Shown here in pieces: positions 6,070-14,981 of a stretch of 64,000 bases of DNA. Where the stretch lies: positions 1-64,000 of the forward strand of contig NZ_JBGTYY010000004.1 in NCBI RefSeq assembly GCF_041807705.1. Direction: 5' to 3'. Position numbers and translations under genes: made by a program. Source of the DNA: Mannheimia sp041807705 (GTDB lineage Bacteria > Pseudomonadota > Gammaproteobacteria > Enterobacterales > Pasteurellaceae). Numbering within the stretch: position 1 is the first letter of the stretch; each line of letters begins with the position of its first letter. The notes under the pieces were generated by a model that was not told the origin of the DNA, made no database searches, and worked only from the letters and a program-made list of their open reading frames with translations.

Positions 6070-8898
6070 TTAGCCTTTAGCCAAGATCTCTTTTAAAAAT
6101 CTTGCAGTGTGGGAGCGTTTATCTTTAGCCACTTTTTCCGGTGTGCCGGTGGCGATAATTTCTCCGCCGCCACTACCACCTTCTGGCCCGAGATCGACAA
6201 TCCAGTCTGCGGTTTTAATCACATCTAAATTATGTTCGATCACCACAATGGTATTGCCTTGATCACGCAGGCGGTGCAACACGCCAAGTAGCTGTTTGAT
6301 ATCAGCAAAGTGTAACCCTGTGGTTGGTTCGTCTAAAATGTACAGCGTTTTGCCTGTATCTCGTTTTGAAAGCTCGGTGGCAAGTTTCACACGTTGAGCT
6401 TCCCCGCCTGAAAGCGTAGTAGAAGATTGACCTAAACGGATATAAGATAATCCTACGTCCATCAAGGTTTGTAGCTTGCGAGCAATCATCGGCACAGGAG
6501 CAAAAAATTCTCTCGCTTCTTCTACTGTCATTTCTAGCACTTGATGAATAGTTTTGCCTTTGTAGCGAATTTCAAGAGTTTCACGGTTATAGCGTTTGCC
6601 TTTACAGTGATCGCAGGGCACATAAACATCAGGTAAGAAGTGCATTTCTACCTTAATCACGCCATCGCCTTGACAGGCTTCGCAACGTCCGCCACGCACG
6701 TTAAAACTAAAACGCCCTACATTATAGCCTCTTGCTCGAGCCTCTTGCGTACCTGCAAATAACTCTCGAATTGGGGTAAATAACCCTGTGTAAGTGGCTG
6801 GATTGGAGCGAGGAGTTCGCCCGATTGGGCTTTGATCGATGTCGATCACCTTATCAAAGTGAGCCAAGCCATCTATAGATTCATAAGGGGCAACATCGCT
6901 ATTTTCCGCACGGTTTAACGCATTTTGAGCCAGTGGGAATAAAGTATCGTTAATCAGCGTCGATTTACCCGAACCAGACACCCCCGTGATACAAGTAAAC
7001 AAGCCAACAGGAATTTCCAACTTCACTTTTTTCAAGTTATTGCCACTTGCCCCTGAAAGGGTTAAAACTTTGGCAGGGTCGTAAGCAACACGCTGGCTTG
7101 GAATTTCAATTTTCTGTTTGCCTGAAAGGAATTGCCCTGTTACCGATTCTTCAATCTGCATAATTTCTTCGGCTGTACCTTGTGCAATTACTTGTCCGCC
7201 GTGAACTCCTGCTCCCGGCCCGATATCGACAATATGATCAGCGGCTCGAATAGCATCTTCGTCGTGTTCAACCACAATCACGGTGTTACCTAAGTTACGC
7301 AAATGAATGAGCGTATTCAGCAAACGTTCATTATCACGTTGATGTAAACCAATGGAAGGCTCATCTAACACATACATCACACCCACTAAACCAGCCCCTA
7401 TTTGACTGGCAAGACGGATACGTTGTGCCTCGCCCCCTGAAAGGGTTTCTGCCGAGCGAGAAAGCGAAAGATAGTTCAAGCCCACATTTACCAAGAATTG
7501 TAAACGCTCACGGATCTCTTTTAGAATTTTTTCTGCAATTTTCTCTCTTTGCCCTGATAATTTAATCTCCTCAAAGAAAGCCAACGCCTCACCAATGCTT
7601 TTTTCAGACACCATTGGCAAGTTCGTTTTATCAAGGAAAACATAGCGAGCTTCACGGCGTAAACGAGAGCCTTCACATTCCACGCAAGGGCGAGTGTTGA
7701 TATATTTTGCCAATTCATCTCGCACCGAGTTAGATTCCGTTTCTTTATAACGGCGAGCCATATTATTCAACACGCCTTCAAAAGCGTGTTTACGTTTAAC
7801 TTTATCGCCTCTGTCATTAACGTAAACAAACTCAATCTCTTCTTTCGTACCGTTTAGAATGAGGTTTTGATGTTTTTTCGATAACTGCCCAAATGGTGTT
7901 TCTAAATCAAAACCGTAATGTTCAGCAACCGCTTTAAGTAGCCCGAAGTAGTAAAAACTACGGCGATCCCAGCCTTTAATTGCCCCAGCGGCTAATGAAA
8001 CATCATAGTTTTGCACCACTTTCTTTTCATCAAAAAACTGCTCCACCCCTAATCCATCACAACTAGGGCAAGCTCCAGCAGGGTTATTAAATGAAAATAG
8101 ACGTGGCTCTAATTCTTGCAATGAATAGCCACAATGTGGGCAAGCAAAGCTCGATGAAAAAACGATTTCTTCCGCAGCCGGATCGTCCATATCCGCAATA
8201 ATCGCAGTTGAGCCTGATAAATCTAATGCCGTTTCAAAAGATTCCGCTAAACGGGTTGCGAGATCGGCTCTTACTTTAAAACGATCCACTACCACTTCAA
8301 TAGTGTGTTTTTTCTGAAGTTCTAATGTTGGTGGGTCTGATAAATCACAAATTTCGCCGTCAATTCTGGCACGCAAATAACCACTAGCGGTCAAATTTTC
8401 CAATAATTTTACGTGTTCGCCTTTACGATTTTTGACCACAGGAGCAAGCAACATTAACCTTTTACCTTCAGGCTCTTCCAGCACTCTATCCACCATTTGT
8501 GAAATGGTTTGAGCGGCTAACGGCACATCGTGATCAGGGCAACGTGGTTCGCCCACACGAGCAAACAATAAACGCAGATAATCGTGGATTTCGGTTACCG
8601 TTCCCACCGTTGAGCGAGGGTTGTGAGAAGTGGATTTCTGCTCGATCGAAATCGCAGGCGAAAGCCCTTCAATATGATCAACATCAGGCTTTTCCATTAA
8701 AGAAAGGAATTGGCGAGCATAGGCAGAAAGCGACTCTACATAACGGCGTTGCCCCTCTGCATAAAGCGTATCGAAAGCGAGAGAAGATTTTCCTGAGCCA
8801 GAAAGCCCAGTGATAACAATAAATTTATCTCTCGGTAAGATCAAATTGATGTTTTTTAGGTTGTGCGTTCTTGCACCACGAATATCAATATGTTGCAT
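6070..8898 (-). CDS. uvrA: excinuclease ABC subunit A
   Basis: DNA-damage recognition ATPase of nucleotide excision repair; it works as a dimer that loads UvrB. The protein has 942 residues from the ATG at 8898, chosen because AAAGGA stands just before it and because MQHIDIRGARTHNL then aligns with the usual UvrA start. The two ABC modules show Walker A GLSGSGKSS (about 32) and GVSGSGKST (about 640), and LSGGEAQR signatures in both. Zinc-binding cysteine pairs CPHC...CPSC (about 255-285) and CEAC...CDHC (about 740-765) are intact. It diverges from ssb across a region with a LexA-type box, as in other gammaproteobacteria, so SOS induction is expected. Confidence 0.98.
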   Translation of the reverse strand: MQHIDIRGARTHNLKNINLILPRDKFIVITGLSGSGKSSLAFDTLYAEGQRRYVESLSAYARQFLSLMEKPDVDHIEGLSPAISIEQKSTSHNPRSTVGTVTEIHDYLRLLFARVGEPRCPDHDVPLAAQTISQMVDRVLEEPEGKRLMLLAPVVKNRKGEHVKLLENLTASGYLRARIDGEICDLSDPPTLELQKKHTIEVVVDRFKVRADLATRLAESFETALDLSGSTAIIADMDDPAAEEIVFSSSFACPHCGYSLQELEPRLFSFNNPAGACPSCDGLGVEQFFDEKKVVQNYDVSLAAGAIKGWDRRSFYYFGLLKAVAEHYGFDLETPFGQLSKKHQNLILNGTKEEIEFVYVNDRGDKVKRKHAFEGVLNNMARRYKETESNSVRDELAKYINTRPCVECEGSRLRREARYVFLDKTNLPMVSEKSIGEALAFFEEIKLSGQREKIAEKILKEIRERLQFLVNVGLNYLSLSRSAETLSGGEAQRIRLASQIGAGLVGVMYVLDEPSIGLHQRDNERLLNTLIHLRNLGNTVIVVEHDEDAIRAADHIVDIGPGAGVHGGQVIAQGTAEEIMQIEESVTGQFLSGKQKIEIPSQRVAYDPAKVLTLSGASGNNLKKVKLEIPVGLFTCITGVSGSGKSTLINDTLFPLAQNALNRAENSDVAPYESIDGLAHFDKVIDIDQSPIGRTPRSNPATYTGLFTPIRELFAGTQEARARGYNVGRFSFNVRGGRCEACQGDGVIKVEMHFLPDVYVPCDHCKGKRYNRETLEIRYKGKTIHQVLEMTVEEAREFFAPVPMIARKLQTLMDVGLSYIRLGQSSTTLSGGEAQRVKLATELSKRDTGKTLYILDEPTTGLHFADIKQLLGVLHRLRDQGNTIVVIEHNLDVIKTADWIVDLGPEGGSGGGEIIATGTPEKVAKDKRSHTARFLKEILAKG

Positions 8899-8935
8899 AT
8901 TTCCTTTATCCAATTATGTCCAGCACTATTTTCTA

Positions 8936-8959
8936 AATTTTCGAGCATTATCGCATATT
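8936..8959. promoter_or_regulatory. candidate CRP-S (competence) site upstream of ssb
   Basis: TTTTCGA (8938-8944), GCATTA, TCGCATA (8951-8957) fits the CRP-S form TGCGA-N6-TCGCA with one change in the left arm. The C and G at the positions that distinguish CRP-S from ordinary CRP sites are present. In H. influenzae ssb belongs to the Sxy/CRP-S competence regulon, which supports the assignment. Confidence 0.5.
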
Positions 8960-8968
8960 TTGATAAAA

Positions 8969-8984
8969 CTGTACAAAATATCAG
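8969..8984. promoter_or_regulatory. LexA (SOS) box between uvrA and ssb
   Basis: CTGTACAAAATATCAG is 16 bases long and matches CTGT-N8-ACAG except for one base in the right arm. It lies 71 bases before the uvrA start and 74 before ssb, so it can regulate both diverging genes. Confidence 0.65.
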
Positions 8985-9057
8985 TTTTTCTGTGTTCAAT
9001 AAGTGAATTTTCGGGTAGAATACTCCCGATTTTTGAAATAAAAACACAGAGGATTTT

Positions 9058-9576
9058 ATGGCTGGTATCAATAAAGTAATTATCGTGGGTAACTTAGGTA
9101 ACGACCCAGAAATGCGTACAATGCCAAATGGCGAAGCGGTTGCAAACATTAGTGTAGCAACTTCAGAAAGCTGGACAGATAAAAACACAGGCGAACGCCG
9201 TGAAGTAACAGAATGGCATAGAATTGTATTCTATCGCCGCCAAGCAGAAGTTTGTGGTCAATACTTACGCAAGGGCTCACAAGTTTATGTGGAAGGTCGT
9301 TTAAAAACCCGTAAATGGCAAGACCAAAACGGACAAGATCGCTACACTACCGAAATTCAAGGCGATGTATTACAAATGTTAGGTAGCCGTCAAGGTAACG
9401 ATATGGGCGGTCAGCAAGGCGGTTGGGGCAATTCAGCACCTGCGGGTAATAGTTATAATCAAGGCAATAGCAATTATGGTTATAACCAAACTTCAAGCTC
9501 AGCACCGCAGCAATCTAAGCCAGCTCCACAAGCTGAGCCTGCAATGAATAACTTTGATGATGATATTCCGTTCTAA
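9058..9576 (+). CDS. ssb: single-stranded DNA-binding protein
   Basis: Coats single-stranded DNA in replication, repair and transformation. The 172-residue protein has an N-terminal OB fold (residues 1-110; KVIIVGNLGNDPEMR, TEWHRIVFYRRQAEV, YVEGRLKTRKWQD), then a disordered Gly/Gln/Ser-rich linker, and the acidic tip DDDIPF that binds partner proteins. CAGAGGAT precedes the ATG. A TAGAAT -10-like element lies at 9016-9021. It is divergent from uvrA and sits downstream of SOS and CRP-S candidates. A hairpin terminator follows. Confidence 0.98.
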   Translation: MAGINKVIIVGNLGNDPEMRTMPNGEAVANISVATSESWTDKNTGERREVTEWHRIVFYRRQAEVCGQYLRKGSQVYVEGRLKTRKWQDQNGQDRYTTEIQGDVLQMLGSRQGNDMGGQQGGWGNSAPAGNSYNQGNSNYGYNQTSSSAPQQSKPAPQAEPAMNNFDDDIPF

Positions 9577-9605
9577 TCATTAATCAATTTATAAAGCAAA
9601 ATCTG

Positions 9606-9657
9606 ATCTGCACGCTAAAAGTTGGAGTAAGCCAACTGATTAAGGTGCAGATTTTTA
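9606..9657 (+). terminator. ssb terminator
   Basis: ATCTGCAC (9606-9613) pairs with GTGCAGAT (9645-9652), with an inner AGTTGG/CCAACT stem and a TTTTATTTTT tail. It precedes the next gene by about 20 bases and so separates it from ssb. Confidence 0.75.
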
Positions 9658-9679
9658 TTTTTATCTAAACACATCTATT

Positions 9680-10972
9680 ATGAATTTATTTGAAGCAATT
9701 TTAATGTTGATTGTGCTTATTATCATTAGTGCAATCATTTCTTCTGCCGAGATTTCATTGGCAGGTGCAAGAAAACTGAAACTTCAGCAACTAGCAAATG
9801 AAGGAAATTTAAAAGCATCTCAGGTGCTAAAACTTCAAGAACACCCCGGACGCTTTATTACTGTTGTGCAAATCGGCTTAAATATGGTGGCAATTTTAGG
9901 CGGGGTAATTGGCGAAAGTATTGTTAGCCCGTTTGTCTATTCTGTTCTTGCTCAATATAGCCAAGTAGATTGGATTGAAAGTGCAAGCTCTTGGTTGGCA
10001 TTTATTATTGTTACGGTAGCTTTTATTCTATTTGCCGATCTTATCCCTAAACGATTGGCAATGGCGAATCCTGAAAAGATCGCATTAAGAACAATCGGCA
10101 TAATGACCTTTTCTATCATTGTATTTAAGCCGTTGGTATGGTTATTTGATACTATCGCTAATTTCATTTTTAAGCTATTTAAAGTGCCAACTATTCGAGA
10201 AGACAATATGACTTCTGAGGATATTTTTGCGATAGTTGATGCTGGAGCTCAAGCAGGGATTGTAAAAGAGCAAGAGCAATATTTGATTGAAAATATCTTT
10301 GAAATGCAGCAACGCACCGTTACTTCCACAATGACAACTCGTGAGAATATTGTGTTCTTGGATCAAACGTTCAATCGGGAACAAGTGCTAGCAACCGTCA
10401 AAGAAAACTCGCATTCCAAGCTATTAATTTGCGATAAATCCATCGACAAAATTTTAGGATATGTTGAAACCCATAATCTTTTAACACTCTACCTGCAAGA
10501 AAAGCAAGTAAAACTAACGGATTCAGCGGTTCTGCGTAAATCGCTGTTTATTCCGGACACGCTCTCTTTATATGAGGTGCTAGAACTCTTTAAATCTACA
10601 GGCGAAGATTTTGCAGTTATTGTGAATGAATATGCGTTAGTAGTTGGTATTGTTACGCTTAATGATGTAATGAGCATTGTAATGGGCGAATTGGTTTCTA
10701 ATGAGGAGGAGCAGATTGTTCAGCGTAATGAACACTCTTGGCTGATTGATGGAGCAACACCGCTAGAAGATGTAATGCGTGCTTTAGATATTGCCGAGTT
10801 CCCTAATGCAGAAAACTATGAAACTATCGCTGGGTTTATGATGTATATTTTACGCAAAATTCCAAAGAAAACCGATTTTGTGTTATGGGATAAATATAAG
10901 TTTGAAATTATTGATACCGACAATTTCAAAATCGACCAAGTGATGGTTTCTATACGCAATGATGCGGTGTAA
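9680..10972 (+). CDS. paeA: CNNM/CorC-family membrane protein, YtfL/PaeA-like
   Basis: The 430-residue protein has an N-terminal DUF21/CNNM membrane domain (about residues 1-190, four hydrophobic segments; SSAEISLAGARKLKL, QIGLNMVAILGG), two CBS domains (about 200-330; TTRENIVF, GEDFAVIVNEYALVVGIVTL) and a C-terminal CorC_HlyC domain (about 345-425; SWLIDGATPLEDVMRALDI). The whole length follows E. coli YtfL (PaeA), which protects against cadaverine and putrescine stress, probably as an exporter. Older annotations call this family hemolysin. The orthology is by recall of the E. coli sequence and is fairly strong; the transport role is inferred from that relative. Confidence 0.85.
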   Translation: MNLFEAILMLIVLIIISAIISSAEISLAGARKLKLQQLANEGNLKASQVLKLQEHPGRFITVVQIGLNMVAILGGVIGESIVSPFVYSVLAQYSQVDWIESASSWLAFIIVTVAFILFADLIPKRLAMANPEKIALRTIGIMTFSIIVFKPLVWLFDTIANFIFKLFKVPTIREDNMTSEDIFAIVDAGAQAGIVKEQEQYLIENIFEMQQRTVTSTMTTRENIVFLDQTFNREQVLATVKENSHSKLLICDKSIDKILGYVETHNLLTLYLQEKQVKLTDSAVLRKSLFIPDTLSLYEVLELFKSTGEDFAVIVNEYALVVGIVTLNDVMSIVMGELVSNEEEQIVQRNEHSWLIDGATPLEDVMRALDIAEFPNAENYETIAGFMMYILRKIPKKTDFVLWDKYKFEIIDTDNFKIDQVMVSIRNDAV

Positions 10973-10980
10973 TTAGCTAT

Positions 10981-11001
10981 GGGCGGACACAAGCTCCGCC
11001 C
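10981..11001. repeat. GGGCGGA...TCCGCCC palindrome
   Basis: A 7-bp perfect stem (10981-10987 with 10995-11001) around CACAAGC lies between the converging ends of paeA and bioB. It resembles the half-units of the GTAGGG-bounded palindromes elsewhere in this window and may also aid termination. Confidence 0.5.
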
Positions 11002-11054
11002 AATAATAAAAGCAATTTGCAAAGTTTTAGAAAAAGACAACCGCTTGTAATGCC

Positions 11055-12062
11055 TTAATTTTTCTCTTCATACTGTAATGGATACAAATTCAATTTATCC
11101 ATCAGCTTACGGTCATAATCTTCTTCTGGGTTTTCTGTGGTGAGCAATTTATCGCCATAGAAAATAGAGTTTGCCCCAGCCATAAAACAGAGAGCTTGCA
11201 TTGCCTCTGGCATTGCCGTTCTTCCTGCCGAAAGGCGAACAAAACTCTGTGGCATTGTAATTCTTGCCACCGCAATGGTGCGAACAAACTCTGTCCAATC
11301 CAGCTCTTCAGCATTGGCAAGTGGTGTGCCTTCTACTTTAATCAGCTGATTAATCGGTACACTTTCAGGCTGAGGGTCAAGGTTGGCAAGACTTGCGATC
11401 AAGCCTGCTCGTTCAGGTCGGCTCTCATTCATACCCACAATACCGCCACAACATACTTTTAAGCCAGCATTACGCACCTTGCCTAGCGTATCCATTCTGT
11501 CTTCGTGATTACGGGTGTGGATAATTTGATTATAACGCTCAGGTTCGGTATCCAAATTGTGGTTGTAATAATCTAATCCAGCCTCTTTTAATTCTTCTGC
11601 CATTCCCTCTTCAAGCATACCAAAGGTGCCGCAAGTTTCTAGCCCTAATGCTTTTACTGCTCCCACAATTTCAGAGACTACTTTAATATCTTTTGGCTTC
11701 GGCCCTCGCCACGCCGCCCCCATACAAAAACGGCTTGCCCCTCGTTCTTTGGCTATTTTGGCTTTTTCAATGATGGTTTCAATATCCAACATCGTTTGTT
11801 TTTCTAAGCCTGTATCATAACGGGCAGATTGCGGGCAATATTCACAATCCTCAGGGCAACCGCCTGTTTTAATTGAAAGTAAAGTTGAAAGCTGAATCGC
11901 ATTCGGTTCAAAATTTTCCCGATGAACTTGTGCCGCTTTGAATACTAAATCCATAAACGGCATATCAAACAGCTCTTCTACTTGGCATTTTCGCCAATAT
12001 TGAGCCGTTGAGTGGGGAGTGAGTTCATCTTTGGCTTTGAGCCTGAGTTGGAATGTTGTCAT
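11055..12062 (-). CDS. bioB: biotin synthase
   Basis: Radical SAM enzyme that inserts sulfur into dethiobiotin, the last step of biotin synthesis. In the 335-residue protein the [4Fe-4S] motif C-x3-C-x2-C is seen in GGCPEDCEYCPQSARYD (about residues 67-83). Family blocks YNHNLDTEPERY, CCGGIVGMNES and RLSAGRTAMPE are present. The gene stands alone, with no bioA, bioF, bioC or bioD nearby, so other bio genes must be elsewhere. An ACTCCTTTT stretch before the start gives AAAAGGAGT as a strong binding site on the minus strand. Confidence 0.97.
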   Translation of the reverse strand: MTTFQLRLKAKDELTPHSTAQYWRKCQVEELFDMPFMDLVFKAAQVHRENFEPNAIQLSTLLSIKTGGCPEDCEYCPQSARYDTGLEKQTMLDIETIIEKAKIAKERGASRFCMGAAWRGPKPKDIKVVSEIVGAVKALGLETCGTFGMLEEGMAEELKEAGLDYYNHNLDTEPERYNQIIHTRNHEDRMDTLGKVRNAGLKVCCGGIVGMNESRPERAGLIASLANLDPQPESVPINQLIKVEGTPLANAEELDWTEFVRTIAVARITMPQSFVRLSAGRTAMPEAMQALCFMAGANSIFYGDKLLTTENPEEDYDRKLMDKLNLYPLQYEEKN

Positions 12063-12080
12063 TTATACTCCTTTTACACA

Positions 12081-12113
12081 AAAGGACTAAACCCCATAAG
12101 AGGCTTAGTCCTT
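12081..12113 (-). terminator. pckA terminator
   Basis: AAGGACTAA (12082-12090) pairs with TTAGTCCTT (12105-12113). On the minus strand the 3' side continues into TTGTGTAAAAG. It ends pckA just before the bioB start. Confidence 0.7.
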
Positions 12114-12137
12114 GAATTAATTAACTATTTGATTTAA

Positions 12138-13745
12138 TTATAATTTTGGACCAGATGCAATTAACGCTTTACCTTCATCATTGGTTGCATATTTTTCGAA
12201 GTTTTTCACAAATCGGCTTGCTAAGTCTTCTGCTTTTGCTTGCCATTGTGATTTGTCTTCGTATGTATTGCGAGGATCTAAAATGTTGGTATCAACACCC
12301 GGTAATGCAGTTGGGATTGCTAAATCAAAGATTGGTAATTTACCCATTTCGGCCTTCTCAATTGAGCCATCTAAAATCGCATCAATAATACCACGAGTAT
12401 CTTTAATTGAGATACGTTTACCTGTGCCATTCCAACCTGTGTTCACTAGATATGCTTCTGCACCTGCTGCTTCCATACGTTTAACTAACACTTCAGCGTA
12501 TTGTGTTGGGTGAAGTGATAAGAATGCCGCCCCAAAACAAGCTGAGAAGGTTGGTGTTGGCTCTGTAATACCACGTTCTGTACCTGCTAATTTTGCGGTA
12601 AAGCCAGATAAGAAGTAGTATTTGGTTTGCTCTGGAGTCAGTTTAGATACCGGCGGTAATACACCGAATGCGTCAGCGGTTAAGAAAATCACTTTTTTCG
12701 CATGACCTGCTTTTGAAGGTACTGCGATGTTATCAATATGATAAATCGGATAGCTCACACGGGTATTTTCAGTTTTTGATTTATCATCAAAATCAATAGT
12801 ACCATCTTCACGCACCACCACGTTTTCTAATAACGCATCACGGCGGATTGCACGATAGATATCTGGCTCATTCTCAATAGAAAGATTAATGGTTTTTGCA
12901 TAGCAACCACCTTCGTAGTTGAATACGCCATTTTCGTCCCAACCGTGTTCATCATCACCAATTAATTTACGTTTTGGATCGGTTGATAATGTGGTTTTAC
13001 CTGTACCTGATAAACCAAAGAATACCGCTACATCGCCCTCTTCTCCCACATTCGCAGAACAGTGCATTGAAGCTACACCTTTAAGTGGTAAGAAGTAGTT
13101 CATCATTGAGAATAAACCTTTTTTCATCTCACCGCCGTACCAAGTGCCGCCGATAATTTGAACACCCTCTGTGATATTAAACGCCACAAAGTTTTCAGAA
13201 TTTAAGCCTTGTTCTTTCCAGTTCGGATTCGTTACTTGAGAGCCATTCATTACGACAAAATCAGGTTTAAAATCTTTTAATTCTTCTTCTGTTGGGCGAA
13301 TGAACATATTTTTCACAAAGTGAGCTTGCCACGCTACTTGTGTGATAATACGCACATTGATACGGTGTTCAGGGCTTGCGCCACAGAATGCATCAATAAT
13401 GAATAAACGTTTATTGGAAAGCTCATCAGTAACTAAACCTTTTAAGCTTTGCCACGTTGATTGGTTCATCGGCTTATTATCATTTTTAGCTGCTTCTGAT
13501 GTCCACCACACCGTATCTTTTGTTTTTTCATCTAGAACGATGTATTTGTCTTTTGGCGAACGACCTGTAAAAATACCTGTATCAACAGCTACTGCACCTA
13601 AGTTGGTTAAAACACCTTTTTCATAACCTTGAAGATCCGGTTTCATCTCTTCTTCAAACAGTTGCTCATAGCTAGGGTTACGCACAATTTCTTTAACGTT
13701 TGTAATACCTAAGTCTGCAAGTTCTTGTTCAATACGATTTAACAT
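12138..13745 (-). CDS. pckA: phosphoenolpyruvate carboxykinase (ATP)
   Basis: Converts oxaloacetate and ATP to phosphoenolpyruvate and CO2. In Pasteurellaceae it can also run in the CO2-fixing direction toward succinate. The 535-residue protein has the kinase-1a P-loop GLSGTGKTTLS (about 245-255), the metal-binding GDDEHGWDENG, and GGEMKKGLFSMMNY. Length matches the ATP-dependent family. GAGGT is placed before the ATG at 13745. A monocistronic unit is likely, since a promoter-like element lies upstream and a terminator downstream. Confidence 0.97.
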   Translation of the reverse strand: MLNRIEQELADLGITNVKEIVRNPSYEQLFEEEMKPDLQGYEKGVLTNLGAVAVDTGIFTGRSPKDKYIVLDEKTKDTVWWTSEAAKNDNKPMNQSTWQSLKGLVTDELSNKRLFIIDAFCGASPEHRINVRIITQVAWQAHFVKNMFIRPTEEELKDFKPDFVVMNGSQVTNPNWKEQGLNSENFVAFNITEGVQIIGGTWYGGEMKKGLFSMMNYFLPLKGVASMHCSANVGEEGDVAVFFGLSGTGKTTLSTDPKRKLIGDDEHGWDENGVFNYEGGCYAKTINLSIENEPDIYRAIRRDALLENVVVREDGTIDFDDKSKTENTRVSYPIYHIDNIAVPSKAGHAKKVIFLTADAFGVLPPVSKLTPEQTKYYFLSGFTAKLAGTERGITEPTPTFSACFGAAFLSLHPTQYAEVLVKRMEAAGAEAYLVNTGWNGTGKRISIKDTRGIIDAILDGSIEKAEMGKLPIFDLAIPTALPGVDTNILDPRNTYEDKSQWQAKAEDLASRFVKNFEKYATNDEGKALIASGPKL

Positions 13746-13785
13746 AATGGTTACCTCATAATAGTTAGAAAATTAAACTGAACTC

Positions 13786-13791
13786 ATTATA
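13786..13791 (-). promoter_or_regulatory. putative pckA -10 element
   Basis: TATAAT on the minus strand, about 45 bases before the pckA ATG. No good -35 element stands at the usual distance (ACATTT is nearest), which suggests an activated promoter. I could not find a clear CRP site in the remaining 200 bases. Confidence 0.4.
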
Positions 13792-13927
13792 CATAAATGC
13801 AATAAAAAAAATGTTACATACTTCAAATTTTTGAAAATTTGTTGAGAAAAACTTCAAAAAGAAGCACAAATATTGTTTTATATCAAAACTTAGTATTGAC
13901 TTAAGGCTATGATCAAAATGCCTTTGT

Positions 13928-13956
13928 TTGGAGTTTTTGTAAATTCAAGGTAAAAT
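13928..13956 (+). promoter_or_regulatory. putative ftsB-ispD-ispF promoter
   Basis: TTGGAG (13928-13933) and TAAAAT (13951-13956) are separated by 17 bases, 40 bases before the ftsB start. An uptake signal (ACCGCTTGT) follows the -10. Confidence 0.45.
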
Positions 13957-13995
13957 CCAACCGCTTGTATCTATTATTTAAACAAAGAGAACTAA

Positions 13996-14274
13996 ATGCG
14001 TTTATTAATTATTTTTTTTGCACTTCTACTCTGCTTTTTCCAATATAGTTTTTGGTTTGGCAAAAATGGCTGGGCAGACTACCAAGAGCTTCAAGACGAA
14101 GTTTCAGTCTTAAAAGAAGAAAACGAAAGATTAACTGCTCGTAATAAACTTATTGAAGCCGAAATCTATGACCTAAAAAACGGCGTAGATGCCCTTGAAG
14201 AACGAGCCAGACTTGAACGTGAAATGGTAAAAGAGAACGAAATGTTCTACCGTATTGTGCCAAAAAACAAATAA
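13996..14274 (+). CDS. ftsB: cell division protein FtsB
   Basis: Small bitopic membrane protein that joins FtsL and FtsQ in the divisome. The 92-residue product has a short cytoplasmic start, one membrane helix (about residues 3-20, LLIIFFALLLCFFQYSFW), a periplasmic coiled coil (about 28-75; LQDEVSVLKEENERL) and the family's EERARLEREMVKENE segment. AGAGAACTAA precedes the ATG. It lies eight bases before ispD, the same order as in E. coli, supporting an ftsB-ispD-ispF operon. Confidence 0.95.
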   Translation: MRLLIIFFALLLCFFQYSFWFGKNGWADYQELQDEVSVLKEENERLTARNKLIEAEIYDLKNGVDALEERARLEREMVKENEMFYRIVPKNK

Positions 14275-14282
14275 AAGTATTT

Positions 14283-14966
14283 ATGACAAGAAAAATTTTT
14301 GCTGTTATTCCTGCCTCAGGTGTGGGCAGCCGAATGCAGGCAGATAAACCCAAGCAATATTTAATATTAAAAGGGAAAACCATTTTAGAGCATACGGTTT
14401 CCCTTTTTCTTGATCACCCTCAAGTTGATAAAGTGATCGTAGCAGTCTCAAAAGATGATTCTTTCTATACGGATATTGCATTACTGAAATCGCCCAAAAT
14501 CCAAATTGTATTTGGCGGAGAAACCCGTGCGGATTCTGTATTCAATGCGTTAAAAGCCGTTAGAGATGAAAATGCGTGGGCGTTGGTACACGATGCGGCT
14601 CGCCCGTGCCTCAAGCAGCCAGATTTAGATAAACTTTTGCAAATTGATGATGAACAAGGAGCAATTTTAGCCACGCCCGCCATTGATACAATGAAACGAG
14701 CCAATGGCACACAGATTTTGCATACTGAAGATCGATCAACCTTATGGCACGCTTTAACACCACAATTCTTTCCTGCTGAGAAGCTAAAAACTGCATTAGC
14801 AACTGCCTTTAGTAGAGGGCAAATGGTAACTGATGAAGCCTCTGCAATGGAGTTAAGTGGCTATCAACCACAACTTGTGGCGGGCAGAAGCGATAATATC
14901 AAAATTACTCGCCCGGAAGATTTAGCTTTGGCGGAATTTTACCTTACTCATAATGCTCATTTATAA
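14283..14966 (+). CDS. ispD: 2-C-methyl-D-erythritol 4-phosphate cytidylyltransferase
   Basis: Third enzyme of the MEP isoprenoid pathway: couples CTP to methylerythritol phosphate. The 227-residue protein carries the nucleotidyltransferase start AVIPASGVGSRMQADKPKQY (residues 6-25, with the usual G-x-G-x-R and conserved lysines), HDAARPC near 105 and ITRPEDLALAEFYL at the end. Normal length. It is the middle gene of the ftsB-ispD-ispF run, with ispF starting 15 bases later. Confidence 0.97.
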   Translation: MTRKIFAVIPASGVGSRMQADKPKQYLILKGKTILEHTVSLFLDHPQVDKVIVAVSKDDSFYTDIALLKSPKIQIVFGGETRADSVFNALKAVRDENAWALVHDAARPCLKQPDLDKLLQIDDEQGAILATPAIDTMKRANGTQILHTEDRSTLWHALTPQFFPAEKLKTALATAFSRGQMVTDEASAMELSGYQPQLVAGRSDNIKITRPEDLALAEFYLTHNAHL

Positions 14967-14981
14967 ATTGGGAGAAATAAG

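Noticed and set aside
8499..8813. Plus-strand open frame antisense to uvrA
   Set aside because: It mirrors conserved uvrA codons, has no ribosome-binding site and no family-like sequence.
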